DNA of 64,000 bases from Nannochloris sp. 'desiccata'. Lineage: Eukaryota; Chlorophyta; Trebouxiophyceae; Chlorellales; Chlorellaceae. The notes below the pieces were generated by a model that saw only the letters and a list, made by a program, of their open reading frames with translations, made no database searches and had not been told where the DNA came from. How positions within the stretch are numbered: the stretch's first letter is position 1; every line of letters starts with the position of its first letter. The translations under genes were made by a program, and so were the position numbers. Positions 54,954-64,000 of this stretch are shown here, one piece after another. The stretch lies in the NCBI GenBank assembly GCA_019044685.2, contig JAGTXX020000003.1, positions 620,001-684,000 of the forward strand, in the 5' to 3' direction.

Positions 54954-56890
54954 TTAAGTTAATTGACGCACCCTTTCAACATCCTTCTCAGCCATTTGCC
55001 TATCTTTCCGGGTTCTAAATAGAAGCAAAAAAAAAATGAATAAAGGTCAGATATCAGTAAGAGAGATTTCTAGGGAAAATAAATTGTTGACGATGCTGCA
55101 TACCTCGCTTAAGAACGGAAGAACTAGACAAAATAATTCAACAGTAACACAGATAAAAGTTTGAATGGTTCCTAACTTACGGGGGTGCTGGTTTAGCCTT
55201 CACGACCGGTGGAGGTTTTGCAGGTGCCAGCCCTTGTTTTTCATTTCGTTCACCGTTGCCTCTGTCGGCCTTTGCATAATTTTTAGCATTCTTTCTTTTC
55301 GCAAAATCAATACCAATAGACGCATCTTTTGTCGGCCTCCACACACCCATTTCCTTCAGCGCCTTATCATCTTCTCCAGCTTTAGAAAACCACAATTCAC
55401 TTAAGCCACCAGCACCATTACCTCCACCTCCATGATAATCCTTCGCATTACCTGCAGTGGTATCGGATGCTTTCTGATAGTCAGCAAACCAGTAACTAGT
55501 ATTTGTATTATTCATTTCTCCATTAGAGGCACTTGCACTGCCAGTATTTTCATATTCTCCTGGTCTGGAAAGGCCTTGAATTTTTTTTCCAGTTGCTCGG
55601 GTCTGCCGACGAGCCTTTTCTTGTGGGGTTTCAACATACGCTGCAGAGGCAGCAGTAGCTTCAGGTTGCTGCCCCATACACAATGCAACTTCAGTTTTGA
55701 TTCTGCGCTGACGGGAAATGTACCACTGGGGTTGAGTAGTACAGTTCCCAGAGGCCGCAGGAGAGGCAGTAAGAGCTGAAGAAGAACAAGAAGAAGAGGC
55801 TTCAATATTGTCGTACATACGAGTAAGTACATCTTGATACGCCACCATCCCTGAACTCGACGCAGCTTCTAATGCTTTTGATACCTCTTGAACCAAGGTC
55901 TTTGAAATCTCGAGACCACTTTTTTGCACAGCTGTTTCAAACTCTTTAGGTTCCAAGAAACCAGAGTTATGCTTGTCAATTTTTCTAAACTGGATTTCTA
56001 AAGCGGAAGCTACGCTGCTTTGTGAGGTCTTTGTTTTGAGATTGGTAGACACCGCAGCCAAGAAAGTGCTCTGAGCTTGGTCCCGAGCTCGGGTTACATC
56101 ACTGCCGTGCTTTCTTAACGAGTCAAAATACTCCTTTTTACTGCGATTGTTGAGAAAAAATAGGTTGTAATAGAAATTAAATACTTCTAGATATGTATAT
56201 TCCAATATCTAAAAATCTAGTTGTCAAGTAAGTTCGTATGTACAGAAATGCAAGACGAATTGAGCATAGAATATCTTACTGGTGAGCTCCAGTCGCTGCC
56301 TTGCCAAGACCATCTTTTACCCCAGCAACCAAATTCCCTTGTTCCTTTCTAGCGCTAGGTTGTTTAACTTTTGTGGCAATGTCTGAGACATCCATCCTCA
56401 TATCGTTATGAGGTTTCGAAGATGAATCAGGGTGAGCATGGTGCTGCTGGGTACCGCCGGATTCTCTTGGCTGGCTTCCTTCAATATCAGAAGTTTTCAG
56501 CGCGTTATCTGGCTTTATCAAATTTCTTGGTACCCTGACTTTACTACCTGGAATATCGCTGACATCAAGGGTATTTCTAATGAACTTTTGAGCCTCCACC
56601 TCTGGGGCTGGAGGTAAAGGCGGCAAGTTGTATTCAGGAGCTAGGGGGTTACGAGGCTGCGATGGAGCGCGGAATCGCGACCTTCCTTCTGTAGTTCGAT
56701 TTTGATTGTTTAGATCTGAAGAAGGATCAGGGTGAGGACGGGCTCTCTCGGCGGTGAAGCGTTTTGGCTGAGCGCCATCGATGTCTTTATTGTTCAATGC
56801 TCCGTGAGAAATTTTTGAGATTCGCTCTCCGCCGCAGTCGAATTGGATGTTACATCCATATTTATCACTATATTCGGCTTTTTGACGCAT
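54954..56890 (-). CDS. EF-hand protein with repeated DIxG(A/S) motifs, three exons
   Basis: Exon 1 (56280-56890) and exon 2 (55181-56140) join in phase 2 at gtaaga...aatcgcag. Exon 2 looks as if it ends in a stop at 55177-55179, but those bases are part of a perfect donor gtaagt. Splicing to exon 3 (54954-55014, acceptor cttctatttag) adds TRKDRQMAEKDVERVRQLT and gives 543 residues. The first third has three degenerate repeats: NNKDIDGAQPKRF, DVSDIPGSKVRVP and KTSDIEGSQPRES. Residues ~245-295 form a likely EF-hand pair (FRKIDKHNSGFLEPKEFETA is one loop). The rest is Asn/Gly/Ser/Lys-rich. Such DIxG repeats with EF-hands suggest a calcium-regulated cytoskeletal or ciliary-type protein; this is only a guess. 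Confidence 0.65.
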
Positions 56891-57129
56891 TTTCTATAGA
56901 TATTAAGTAAGGTTTTAAACGTTCAAAACTTCTTCGACGTGTAAAAAAGAACGCTTAGTGATATAGAGTAATTTAGTATAGTTTCCCAAAGTTGTCACAC
57001 AGATTAGGTAAATAACGAAGTGGAGTAATCTTTCAATAACAAGAAAATGTAGGAACTCAATGAAATTTGAGGAATCTATCGCCAGTCAAACTTTGACCGC
57101 TGCTGTCGGCGCCTCGAGATACCATAAAC
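56891..57129. other. Intergenic region upstream of the EF-hand gene
   Basis: No feature is recognised; it should contain the EF-hand gene promoter. Confidence 0.35.
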
Positions 57130-57520
57130 AAATCTACGTTATTAAACATTTTGCAGAGGTAATGCAAGGATCTGTACCTTCATTTCCGAGAATGGTTCCA
57201 TTCGTGCGTACACCAGCCTGGTGAATATCAGCTGCGATTTGAAGTGCGTCAGCTTCCACAACGCTAGCAATTGTCACAGCAGTTGTCACATGCGCCACAT
57301 TGTCAACTCAAGTACAGACCAGCCCCTTCATCAAGGACAATGCTTGTTTTGACAATGTTGGTGATGCCAAGCTTGGCCGCGACGTGGGAGGGGGTTTCCA
57401 AATGGTATCAAGGTCGTCATGGGAATATACTAGATGAGAGGCTCCATGTCCTTCCACAAGACAACAAACCTCATCCTGATCGTAAGATTCTACTGCAGCG
57501 TGCAGAGCGGTTGCCATCTC
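57130..57520 (-). pseudogene. Ankyrin-repeat gene relic
   Basis: The minus strand shows ankyrin pieces in different frames: ATALHAAVESYDQDEVCCLV in one, then ETPSHVAAKLGITNIVKTSI plus VLDEGAGLYLS in another, and ADALQIAADIHQAGVRTNGT further on. HAAVE and HVAAKLGITNIVK match the ankyrin consensus. Stops and frame changes between them indicate decay; no start or full repeat array is present. Alternative: short exons of a real gene, which I could not join. Confidence 0.45.
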
Positions 57521-57540
57521 ATGTTATCATCTGCAAAACA

Positions 57541-58793
57541 AAATACAAGGAGATGAATTGTCAGGTTGGTTGGAGGCATGAGTAAATTTAGAAATGCAAA
57601 ATAGACACACAATTAAACAACAGCTAGCGCCGTTGCCGCCCCAACCCAAACCCTAGATACTTTACGCAACAGTATGGCCCAGGGAGGCACCTATTTAAGC
57701 CTCCTCAAGATGGAAGAGTCGCGCGCCTTGTGAAAGGGTGGGGCGGGCTGGGGGTTGGAAAAAAATGCCGGTGGCAAAAATGAGACAGACCTACCATATT
57801 AAGATTTAGTTCTACAAGGGTAGTCCGAACTGTGATTTGGTTATTATTCATTCATTTCATGCATCTGTATAAAACAACAAAGGAGCAGTAGGTAGGTTAG
57901 CTTAAGACGCACAAAACGAAAGAGAACCAGAAAGCCGATGGAAAAATTTGATATTTCTTTTGAGGATATGTATGGAAACATTCTTCTGCCACTATCAAAA
58001 TTGCGTCAAGCACAGAATAGGTTTAGGTTCCTTATGGTTTCCCGCACAAGTTAGTACCTCAATCGTGGGCGTCAGAAGCACGCTGAGGGCTGGAACGGCG
58101 GGCTACTCGTTATTGGAGTAGACAAATAAAAATAAAGAAGGTTTGCAAGGGGAAATGGGGGAAGCAAGATGGCATCATACAATAAGCGGAAAATAAATTC
58201 ACACCGTCATGAGGATCCGTTCGCATAGTTCAAATCATTCGCCGTCTTGCAAAGTTTTCGAAAAAGTGATGGAGCATGCATGCAAACCATACAGTTGGCT
58301 CTAATAAAAGCGCTTATATGAAAAAATTGCATATACAATACGAATGTAATGATGAATCATAATTGAAACATGATGCATCCTCCATTAAGGTAGCAAAAAA
58401 CTAAACATCAACGCGAATACATGTTTTGAACAAATGTTGCAAGTCTCACCTTTACAACTACCATAAGGCGCTGGGCTTAGGGGCCATAACGTCATATTAG
58501 AGATTCCAAAGAATAAACATTTAGCATGAAAAATCGAAGCTAAGAGCGTGAGACAGCCTAGAAAAACTGTGACCCAGGTGTTGTTGCCAGTTTTGTGAGG
58601 GATGAAAAGGCAGATACCGGCATCCTCCAACCACATATCTGGTGATTTAAACATAGTTTAGAAATCAATATTAGCATGATCAATAGCTTTTAGAGCTCCC
58701 AAAATATAGAACTGCTTTCCTATCCAAGAGGGATCACAAAATAAAATTCAAATTGCTTGATCAAAACGAATAATAGCACTGCAAAATTACCTA
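57541..58793. other. Intergenic region
   Basis: About 1.25 kb without a supported gene. An 89-codon minus-strand frame (58385-58654) has no recognisable domain or partner exon. The last part is the VTE2 promoter. Confidence 0.45.
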
Positions 58794-60005
58794 ATGAATG
58801 CCCTTCGTGGTTATACATCTGCGACTTGCCCGATGGTACCAACAAGAGGAGTCCCTAGGCTGAAGACTCGCTGTCCAGCTTCAAATTTGATCATCTCCGT
58901 GCAGGCTCTTTCATTTTCTTCCCCAGCAATGAAGCCCCATCTGCACACAGCAAATATAGCGACTGTACACCCCTTTGGAGATGCAATGAGAAATAAAGCG
59001 TTCCAATATACCGTTTTGGCTAGAGCTTCCGCTGAAAGCTTACAGCAACCCGAAGACCTCCCGCTCACAAGCACAAGCACTAGTAGTGGTGGAGATAGCT
59101 CTGCAATCCATCGTTTAGCATCTCTATATCGTTTCACTCGCCCTCATACAATGCTCGGCACTTTCATCAGTGTAGTATCCGTTTCTCTCCTTGCCATCGG
59201 TGCTCAAGGCATCACCCCCGCTGCCACAACCGCCCTAGGCCAAGCACTGGTCTCTGCTCTCTTAATGAACATCAGCATTGTAGGCGTTAACCAAATTTAC
59301 GACATTGAAATTGACAGAATTAATAAACCGTACCTCCCGCTAGCAGCTGGAGATTTTTCCGTCTCATTAGCAACAGCAGTGGTGTGGCTCACAGGTGCAG
59401 CCTCCTTGGCTGTAGGCCTTGCAACTGGCTCTCCGCCTTTATTAGCCACCTTATCAGGCAGTCTGTTACTAGGAATTGCGTATTCGACTGATCTACCGTT
59501 TCTACGATGGAAAAAGTACCCAGTGGCGGCAGCAGCGTGTATCCTAGCAGTCCGAGCGGTGCTTGTTCAAATAGGATTTTTTTGCCACATGCAGCACTCG
59601 TTAGGAGCAGCAGAACTGGTACTTACACGTCCTGTTATCTTTGCTACTGGATTCATGCTCATGTTTAGTATTGTGATTGCGTTATTTAAAGATTTACCAG
59701 ATATCGCCGGGGACGAAAAAGCGGGGGTACAAACTTTAAGTGTCCGTTTAGGTGAAGAACGTGTCTTTTGGCTGTGTATTGCCCTGTTAGAGGTCGCCTA
59801 CATTGGTGCAGCTGGTGTGTCGTTGTTTTCTGAGAGTTTATGGAGAAGGGTCGCGGGTGTAGTGGCCCATGGAGTTGTTGGCGGACTGATTTGGTGGCGG
59901 GCAAAAAGAACAAATTTAAAAGAGAGTAAGAGTATCTATGCGTGTTATATGGATGTCTGGAAAGCGTTTTACGCAGAATATCTCCTCTTGCCGTTGTTGA
60001 TTTAG
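58794..60005 (+). CDS. VTE2: Homogentisate phytyltransferase (tocopherol synthesis)
   Basis: A UbiA-type membrane prenyltransferase that joins homogentisate to phytyl diphosphate, the committed step to vitamin E in plastids. It is a single exon of 403 residues. The first ~100 residues are a plastid transit peptide region. The first Asp-rich motif is NQIYDIEIDRINKPYLPLAA (about residue 165) and the second KDLPDIAGDEKAG (about 299). The start LYRFTRPHTMLGTFISVVSV and the end CYMDVWKAFYAEYLLLPLL match plant HPT closely; solanesyltransferase (HST) fits less well because HST has FLPVASGD-like residues at the first motif. About nine membrane helices are expected. It is convergent with the PAM71/GDT1-like gene. 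Confidence 0.9.
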   Translation: MNALRGYTSATCPMVPTRGVPRLKTRCPASNLIISVQALSFSSPAMKPHLHTANIATVHPFGDAMRNKAFQYTVLARASAESLQQPEDLPLTSTSTSSGGDSSAIHRLASLYRFTRPHTMLGTFISVVSVSLLAIGAQGITPAATTALGQALVSALLMNISIVGVNQIYDIEIDRINKPYLPLAAGDFSVSLATAVVWLTGAASLAVGLATGSPPLLATLSGSLLLGIAYSTDLPFLRWKKYPVAAAACILAVRAVLVQIGFFCHMQHSLGAAELVLTRPVIFATGFMLMFSIVIALFKDLPDIAGDEKAGVQTLSVRLGEERVFWLCIALLEVAYIGAAGVSLFSESLWRRVAGVVAHGVVGGLIWWRAKRTNLKESKSIYACYMDVWKAFYAEYLLLPLLI

Positions 60006-60249
60006 AATTTTAAGTACTTGTTGTTGGTTTTCGCAATGAAATAAATTGAAAATTAAAATGAATAATTTTGAAATTTATACGACGCTGAAAATGTTTTACC
60101 AGGTTTTCTTTTTGTAATTATAAAGCTTTTTTTTCTTTGATACATCACTCTATAAATACAAGATATCAAGCTCTCAAAATTTACCCTAACTAATTGAAAA
60201 CATCCAATTTCTTATAAAATTTACTTAAAAAATTAAAATAAAAAAATTT

Positions 60250-61281
60250 CTACACCGGAGCAACTCCAGCAAAAATGTCATAAATAGTCGCTGCAGCAAA
60301 AACCAAGAAAAGTGATCCACCTACATACTGCACTGTCTTTTCATCCATATAATTACCTAAAAACGAGCCACCCAACACTGCAATCACAGTAGCTACACCA
60401 TGTCCTGCAACAGCACCAAGCACAACTCCAAGCGGGTCACTCGCCGCAGCTAGCGCAATAGTCGCTAAAAATGACTTATCCCCCCATTCCGCTGCAAAAA
60501 CAAGTGCAAATGTCGTTGCTACCATCCCTAAAGCTGCTCCTGCACCACCCAATCCTTCTACAACCTCTTTGGCTTCCTCTCTCTCTTCAGCGGCGGTGTC
60601 ATCAGCAGTGGCCGCACTACGAAGGGTCTGAATTCCAAAGAACACGAGCAATGCTACAGCCAAAACATCATCCAATGGGAATCCTAAGTTGGGCAAAAAC
60701 TCGTCAATCTCGTGAAGTACTCGTCCAAGTCCTACAGAGATCACAGTCATCACCGCCAAGGCGCCAAACGTGCCTGTGAAGACTAAGCCCCGGGGTTGCT
60801 GAAGTGCTAAAAGAACGGCAATAAAAAATGTCTTATCCCCAATTTCGGAGAAGAAAATTAACAAAAAGGCAGAAACGAAACCTTCACGGAGAGGGCTATC
60901 TCCCACAAGACCAGGGAAGAATGCAGCAGGGGAAGCAAGAAGTTCTGTGACGGCATTGGCACCGAGGGGTGTAAGAAGGGCTAAGGCGATGGCTCCAACA
61001 GCACCAAATGCTGCATTTTGAAGGGCAGACGAAACATTATTTGTAGATATTGTTGAAGAAAGAAGACTGCTTTTTGGTTTATCTGTGGTAGAGAACTGCC
61101 CCATTGATCTGGTGGCGACATTCAAGTTGAGTTGAGAAACAGCCTCATCATGTTGATCAGTTCCGTAGGCAGCTTGCGGTGTATAAATCCTCTTAGATCG
61201 TCTAAAGCTGCATTGATGTGATCTTGTTGAGCAAAATGCGCGTGGGAACTTTAAACTGGACCCAACCTGCTGCATTTTCAC
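60250..61281 (-). CDS. PAM71/GDT1-type (UPF0016) cation transporter, plastid
   Basis: Single exon, 343 residues. The family moves Mn2+ and Ca2+; plastid members (PAM71, CMT1) supply manganese for photosystem II. Two copies of the signature are present, FFSEIGDKTFFIAVLLALQQ (about residue 146) and FAAEWGDKSFLATIALAAAS (about 264). They lie in the two halves of a duplicated membrane domain and carry the acidic and lysine residues of the transport site. The first ~85 residues, Ser/Arg/Gln-rich, look like a transit peptide. Plastid targeting fits but is inferred. Starts 270 bp from the PSRP-3 gene on the other strand. Confidence 0.9.
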   Translation of the reverse strand: MKMQQVGSSLKFPRAFCSTRSHQCSFRRSKRIYTPQAAYGTDQHDEAVSQLNLNVATRSMGQFSTTDKPKSSLLSSTISTNNVSSALQNAAFGAVGAIALALLTPLGANAVTELLASPAAFFPGLVGDSPLREGFVSAFLLIFFSEIGDKTFFIAVLLALQQPRGLVFTGTFGALAVMTVISVGLGRVLHEIDEFLPNLGFPLDDVLAVALLVFFGIQTLRSAATADDTAAEEREEAKEVVEGLGGAGAALGMVATTFALVFAAEWGDKSFLATIALAAASDPLGVVLGAVAGHGVATVIAVLGGSFLGNYMDEKTVQYVGGSLFLVFAAATIYDIFAGVAPV

Positions 61282-61551
61282 TTAAATTGTGCCAAAAAAT
61301 AAGAGAATTGCCGTCTTTAATGCAATGGGTTGTATTGATATCGACCCCGATGATCAAATTCAATCAGAAATAGCGCTGACTAGTCTTAGATGGAAGATTA
61401 AAAATAACAAACACAGTTTTGCCTCGGTTTCCACCAACCTCAGCCAGAGGCTTTTCTCGGAGTTTATAGGCACGCCTTGTTGAGTTGGAATAGCTTATTA
61501 TACTTTGATTGGACTAGTATCAGATTCTTTATAGACTGAAACTCGGATACT
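61282..61551. promoter_or_regulatory. Divergent promoter region, PAM71/GDT1 and PSRP-3
   Basis: 270 bp between two genes for plastid proteins, probably a shared promoter region. No specific motif is assigned. Confidence 0.45.
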
Positions 61552-62344
61552 ATGGCTTCTGTTCTCATCGCTCAGCCAGCCGTCAGGCCTGCTCAGGTAA
61601 ACATGAGGAAGCGATAAAGAGCTACCATGCTCATAATTTCAAAGATTGGAAGACAATATATTTTTGTATGCATCAATCGATTAAATGCGTGTTATTTTAT
61701 GAAATTTAATTGCAGATTGCTCGTGGCTCCATGCCTCGCATGCCCCAGGTTGCTGCCCGCACTGCTGTGTCTGCCTTAAACTTCCACAGGAAAATTGAAA
61801 TCCGGGCCGCTTCTGCCGAGGTAACGTTTCAATCACCATTATTTCTCACACTGGACATTTTTTTCCTCTCCACATCGTCTCTCCGCTTTCTCGAACACAA
61901 TAGTTAGCTAGCTTTCCCCTCCATTTTTCTCACTATATATCTTCTCCCTTATCTTTATAGGCTGAGGAAGCTGAGGTAGAAAATGCCCCTGGCTCTACCG
62001 CTGCCCGTCTTGCTGCTCTTGAAGCTGCTGAAAACGTAACTGCCGAGGAAGCTCACTATGCCCTCAACTTTCTCTGGCTTGATAAGAACATTGCCGTTTC
62101 AGTTGACCAAGTTTTCGGCCGTGGCCACCGCAGCCCTGTGACTGAATACTTCTTCTGGCCCAGGAAAGATGCTTGGGAAGAGCTCAAGGCTTCTCTTGAG
62201 GGTAAATCATGGATTGGTGAGCGTGAGAAGGTATTGTTGCTCAATCGCTGCACCGAGGTAATCAACTACTGGCAAGATGAGAACAAACACTCTGCAACTG
62301 AAGCTAGCCAGAAATTCCCTGATTGCAAGTTCCAGGGATGCTAA
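61552..62344 (+). CDS. PSRP3: Plastid ribosomal protein PSRP-3 (cS23, Ycf65), three exons
   Basis: A small-subunit protein of plastid ribosomes, related to cyanobacterial Ycf65. Exons 61552-61596, 61716-61820 and 61961-62344 join in phase 0 (gtaaac, gtaacg; attgcag, tttatag) to 177 residues. The first 50 residues (MASVLIAQPAVRPAQ then IARGSMPRMPQVAARTAVSA) are a transit peptide spread over two exons. The conserved core is ALNFLWLDKNIAVSVDQVFG, SPVTEYFFWPRKDAWEELKA and SWIGEREKVLLLNRCTEVIN, ending YWQDENKHSATEA. The acidic stretch AEEAEVENAPGS links the two. Identification is firm. Confidence 0.93.
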
Positions 62345-62884
62345 ATTAGTTTTTTGTAGTATCTATTCTTTCCATCATGATTATTATATCACCAGCCATG
62401 CTATGTAAATAGAAATTTTCCCTCGCTACACTAAAACAATGGAACCTTGTACGAAATTTGTGTAAAGGAAAGTTTTGCTGTTTGTTATCTATACGAGTTT
62501 GTGACTAGGTTATTACAATTCCTTGCTAAAAGGTGCTTTGGAGATGGTGTAGATAGGAAACAGCGAAGATATCCAGTAAAGACAGGGGGAAAAGCTTATG
62601 ATGTGTTTTCCACAAGGTTTGGCATTCTTTAAGTTCTGGCAGAGGACTCGCCCTTCTTCTCATAAAGTGTTTTAAATAGAATCTTCCAACTTGTCTATAC
62701 TAATCTTCAAACTTCGTTTGTAGAAGCTAGCTTCCTGCAGAATAGAAAACGCGGAGAGGGAAAGAGGAGAAGGCAGTGAGCGTCTCTTCCTGAAAACAGC
62801 CAGAGGTACTCAGTCGAGAAAGCTTATCGAACATATCTTCAATATAATAAAATCATATTCTGTGCACGAAATTTTTAATGTTGC
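62345..62884. other. Intergenic region
   Basis: 540 bp between convergent genes. No gene is supported; short frames overlap with no pattern. Confidence 0.4.
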
Positions 62885-63502
62885 CTACATTGCTTCAGTT
62901 ATAAGTTTATTGCAGTCCTTCTTGAAAAGAGCTCGCTGCTCTCTTTGAGAATTCTCCACCTCGCAAACAGACTGGCGCAGCGCCTCCACCTGCGAGGTAA
63001 GTTCACCAATAGCCATCTCTTTGGTTGCCACATCCTGACGGAGGTTATTGCTTTCTGCATTGATGTCAAGGAGCTTCTTTTGGGAGGTATCAAGTGCGTC
63101 TTTGGCAGAAAGGTAGGCTTTGTGCATTTGCTGATATTCCTGCAAGAAGGGGGAAGCGAGCAAAGGCAAGTAGAGAAAGCTTGAGGTGATGAAGAAGCAA
63201 TTATAGACAGCGTAAAGACCAGAAGTACCTCTTTGGCTTCTTTATTAGCTTGCTTCAGCTTCAGGTGCTCGGTTTCTGAAGGGAAAAGGAATATAAGAGA
63301 AAGCGGGTCAGCAAAAGCGGGCGAGCCGAGCTTTGCCAGAAACAGTTTTCTAAAGATGGCTCTCGTGCTTACCAAGTCCCTTTACGGAATTGTGATATTG
63401 AGAGAGAAGGAAATCAAACTGCCCTGCAGGGTTAGCTTGGGGAGCGCTGGCTTGCTGCTGGCCAGCTCTTCTGTTGAAAAAATTAGCGAGGAAGCCTGAC
63501 AT
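62885..63502 (-). CDS. Small coiled-coil protein of unknown function, three exons
   Basis: Exons 63373-63502, 63229-63275 and 62885-63139 join in phase (gtaagc/cttcag, gtactt/ttgcag) to 143 residues. The first ~43 residues (MSGFLANFFNRRAGQQQASA...) are Gln/Ala-rich with an N-terminal amphipathic stretch. From residue ~44 (ETEHLKLKQANKEAKE) to the end a continuous coiled coil runs, with heptads such as LTSQVEALRQSVCEVENSQR. It has no signal peptide or membrane helix. It may be a scaffold or tether; I do not recognise the family. The splice pattern with good sites on every side supports it as a gene. Confidence 0.6.
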
Positions 63503-63907
63503 GGTGCGTGACCAGGAAAAACGGTTTACGCGCAAACAGGGAACCCTACGGCAGTTTATATGCTGTATACAATCTTAGGAAAGCAGTTTATAATTTTAAA
63601 ATTATATTTTTCTGCGCAATTGAAGTGGGGAGCAAAGTTTTGTGCATCTTGACTTTCTTGTTGCCAACTTCCCCCCAAAGTCAACGCTTATTTTCTTCTC
63701 ATTAGATCAAAGAATCTGCAAAGTACAGCATATTTCTTTTTAAGAGCTAGATTAAATTCATAATTTGGCGCATACCTGTTCCTGCGCTTGCTGCTGCGTA
63801 GACATCAATGCCATCTCATTTTGCAGCTGCACATCGCCAACTTTTAAAAGCACAGCAATCTCTTCTGCAAGCTGCCGGCTCTATTATCAATAAGCTTATA
63901 TTTAAAA

Positions 63908-64000
63908 TGAGTAAGTCAGAAGACGCCCGCTTTTCTGAAGAGGAACTTGAAGAAGAGCTTCCCTTTGTTCAGGAAATTTTAGAGCCGCTCGCTTCAGGAG
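63908..64000 (+). CDS. Start of a gene cut by the window end
   Basis: An ATG at 63908 opens the acidic frame MSKSEDARFSEEELEEELPF and continues (VQEILEPLASG) to the last base. The same frame is open upstream to an ATG at 63812. On the opposite strand a coiled-coil-like frame (QLAEEIAVLLKVGDVQLQNE, 63775-63885) with a gtatgc donor competes for part of this DNA. The acidic frame looks more natural as a protein start. No family can be assigned. Confidence 0.4.

Noticed and set aside
58385..58654. 89-codon minus-strand frame with a hydrophobic segment (TWVTVFLGCLTLLASIF)
   Set aside because: It has no recognised domain, neighbour exon or promoter evidence, and is compatible with chance.
63775..63885. 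Minus-strand coiled-coil-like exon (QLAEEIAVLLKVGDVQLQNE) with gtatgc donor
   Set aside because: It competes with the plus-strand acidic frame, its acceptor is weak and a stop codon lies just upstream; it remains possible as an exon of a gene extending beyond the window.

Overview
The window reads as nuclear DNA of a photosynthetic eukaryote, most likely a green alga (chlorophyte). The main evidence is plastid machinery encoded in intron-bearing genes: a plastid sigma-70 factor, homogentisate phytyltransferase (tocopherol), a PAM71/GDT1-type thylakoid cation transporter and the PSRP-3 plastid ribosomal protein. These sit beside eukaryotic genes for kinetochore SPC25, DNA polymerase eta, prefoldin subunit 1, complex I NDUFB2, HIG1 and ubiquitin. 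Genes are close together on both strands and many have 1-3 short GT-AG introns. Two introns appear to be GC-AG. I built exon models by joining open frames at consensus splice sites and checking that phase was kept; none has transcript support.

Layout. 1-8.2 kb: 3' part of a ZIP metal transporter, pyruvate kinase, prefoldin 1, NDUFB2-like, plastid sigma factor. 8.8-21 kb: class II 3-dehydroquinate synthase, a 1014-residue glycosyltransferase-JmjC fusion, an LRR receptor-like kinase with DFN in place of DFG, SPC25, a coiled-coil membrane protein, a secretory-pathway glycosyltransferase. 21.9-31.2 kb: an accessory island (below). 31.4-37.7 kb: DNA polymerase eta, a ubiquitin fused to a second ubiquitin-like domain, a 3-hydroxyacyl-CoA dehydrogenase, an F-box/vWA protein. 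37.9-47.9 kb: cell-surface and secreted proteins: a tandem pair of LRR genes (one frameshifted), a proline-rich type I membrane protein, a trypsin-like protease with a proline-rich stalk, and a stray copy of that protease's tail. 48.3-64 kb: a two-domain METTL2/8-like tRNA methyltransferase, a WD40 protein, a chromate-type transporter, a small two-exon gene, HIG1, an EF-hand protein, an ankyrin relic, VTE2, PAM71/GDT1, PSRP-3, a short coiled-coil protein and the start of another gene.

The island is the unusual part. Two different tyrosine-recombinase genes point away from each other on either side of a 3.78-kb nearly perfect palindrome (arms 25521-27392 and 27431-29302, 38-bp spacer). The palindrome centre lies inside the coding sequence of a three-exon gene, so two mirror copies of that gene converge and overlap by 144 bp, and each protein ends in residues read from the antisense of its own coding sequence. 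The right recombinase gene starts inside the right arm. It lies in a 2.9-kb element (28314-31231) with about 70-bp terminal inverted repeats and no reverse transcriptase; the left arm holds a 1-kb truncated mirror copy. The left recombinase has a frameshift just after its catalytic tyrosine.

How the genes relate: the host genes are ordinary housekeeping, plastid and mitochondrial genes, often in close divergent pairs that may share promoters (prefoldin/NDUFB2, METTL/WD40, small gene/HIG1, PAM71/PSRP-3). The 38-47 kb block looks like a local family of secreted or surface proteins that duplicate and decay.
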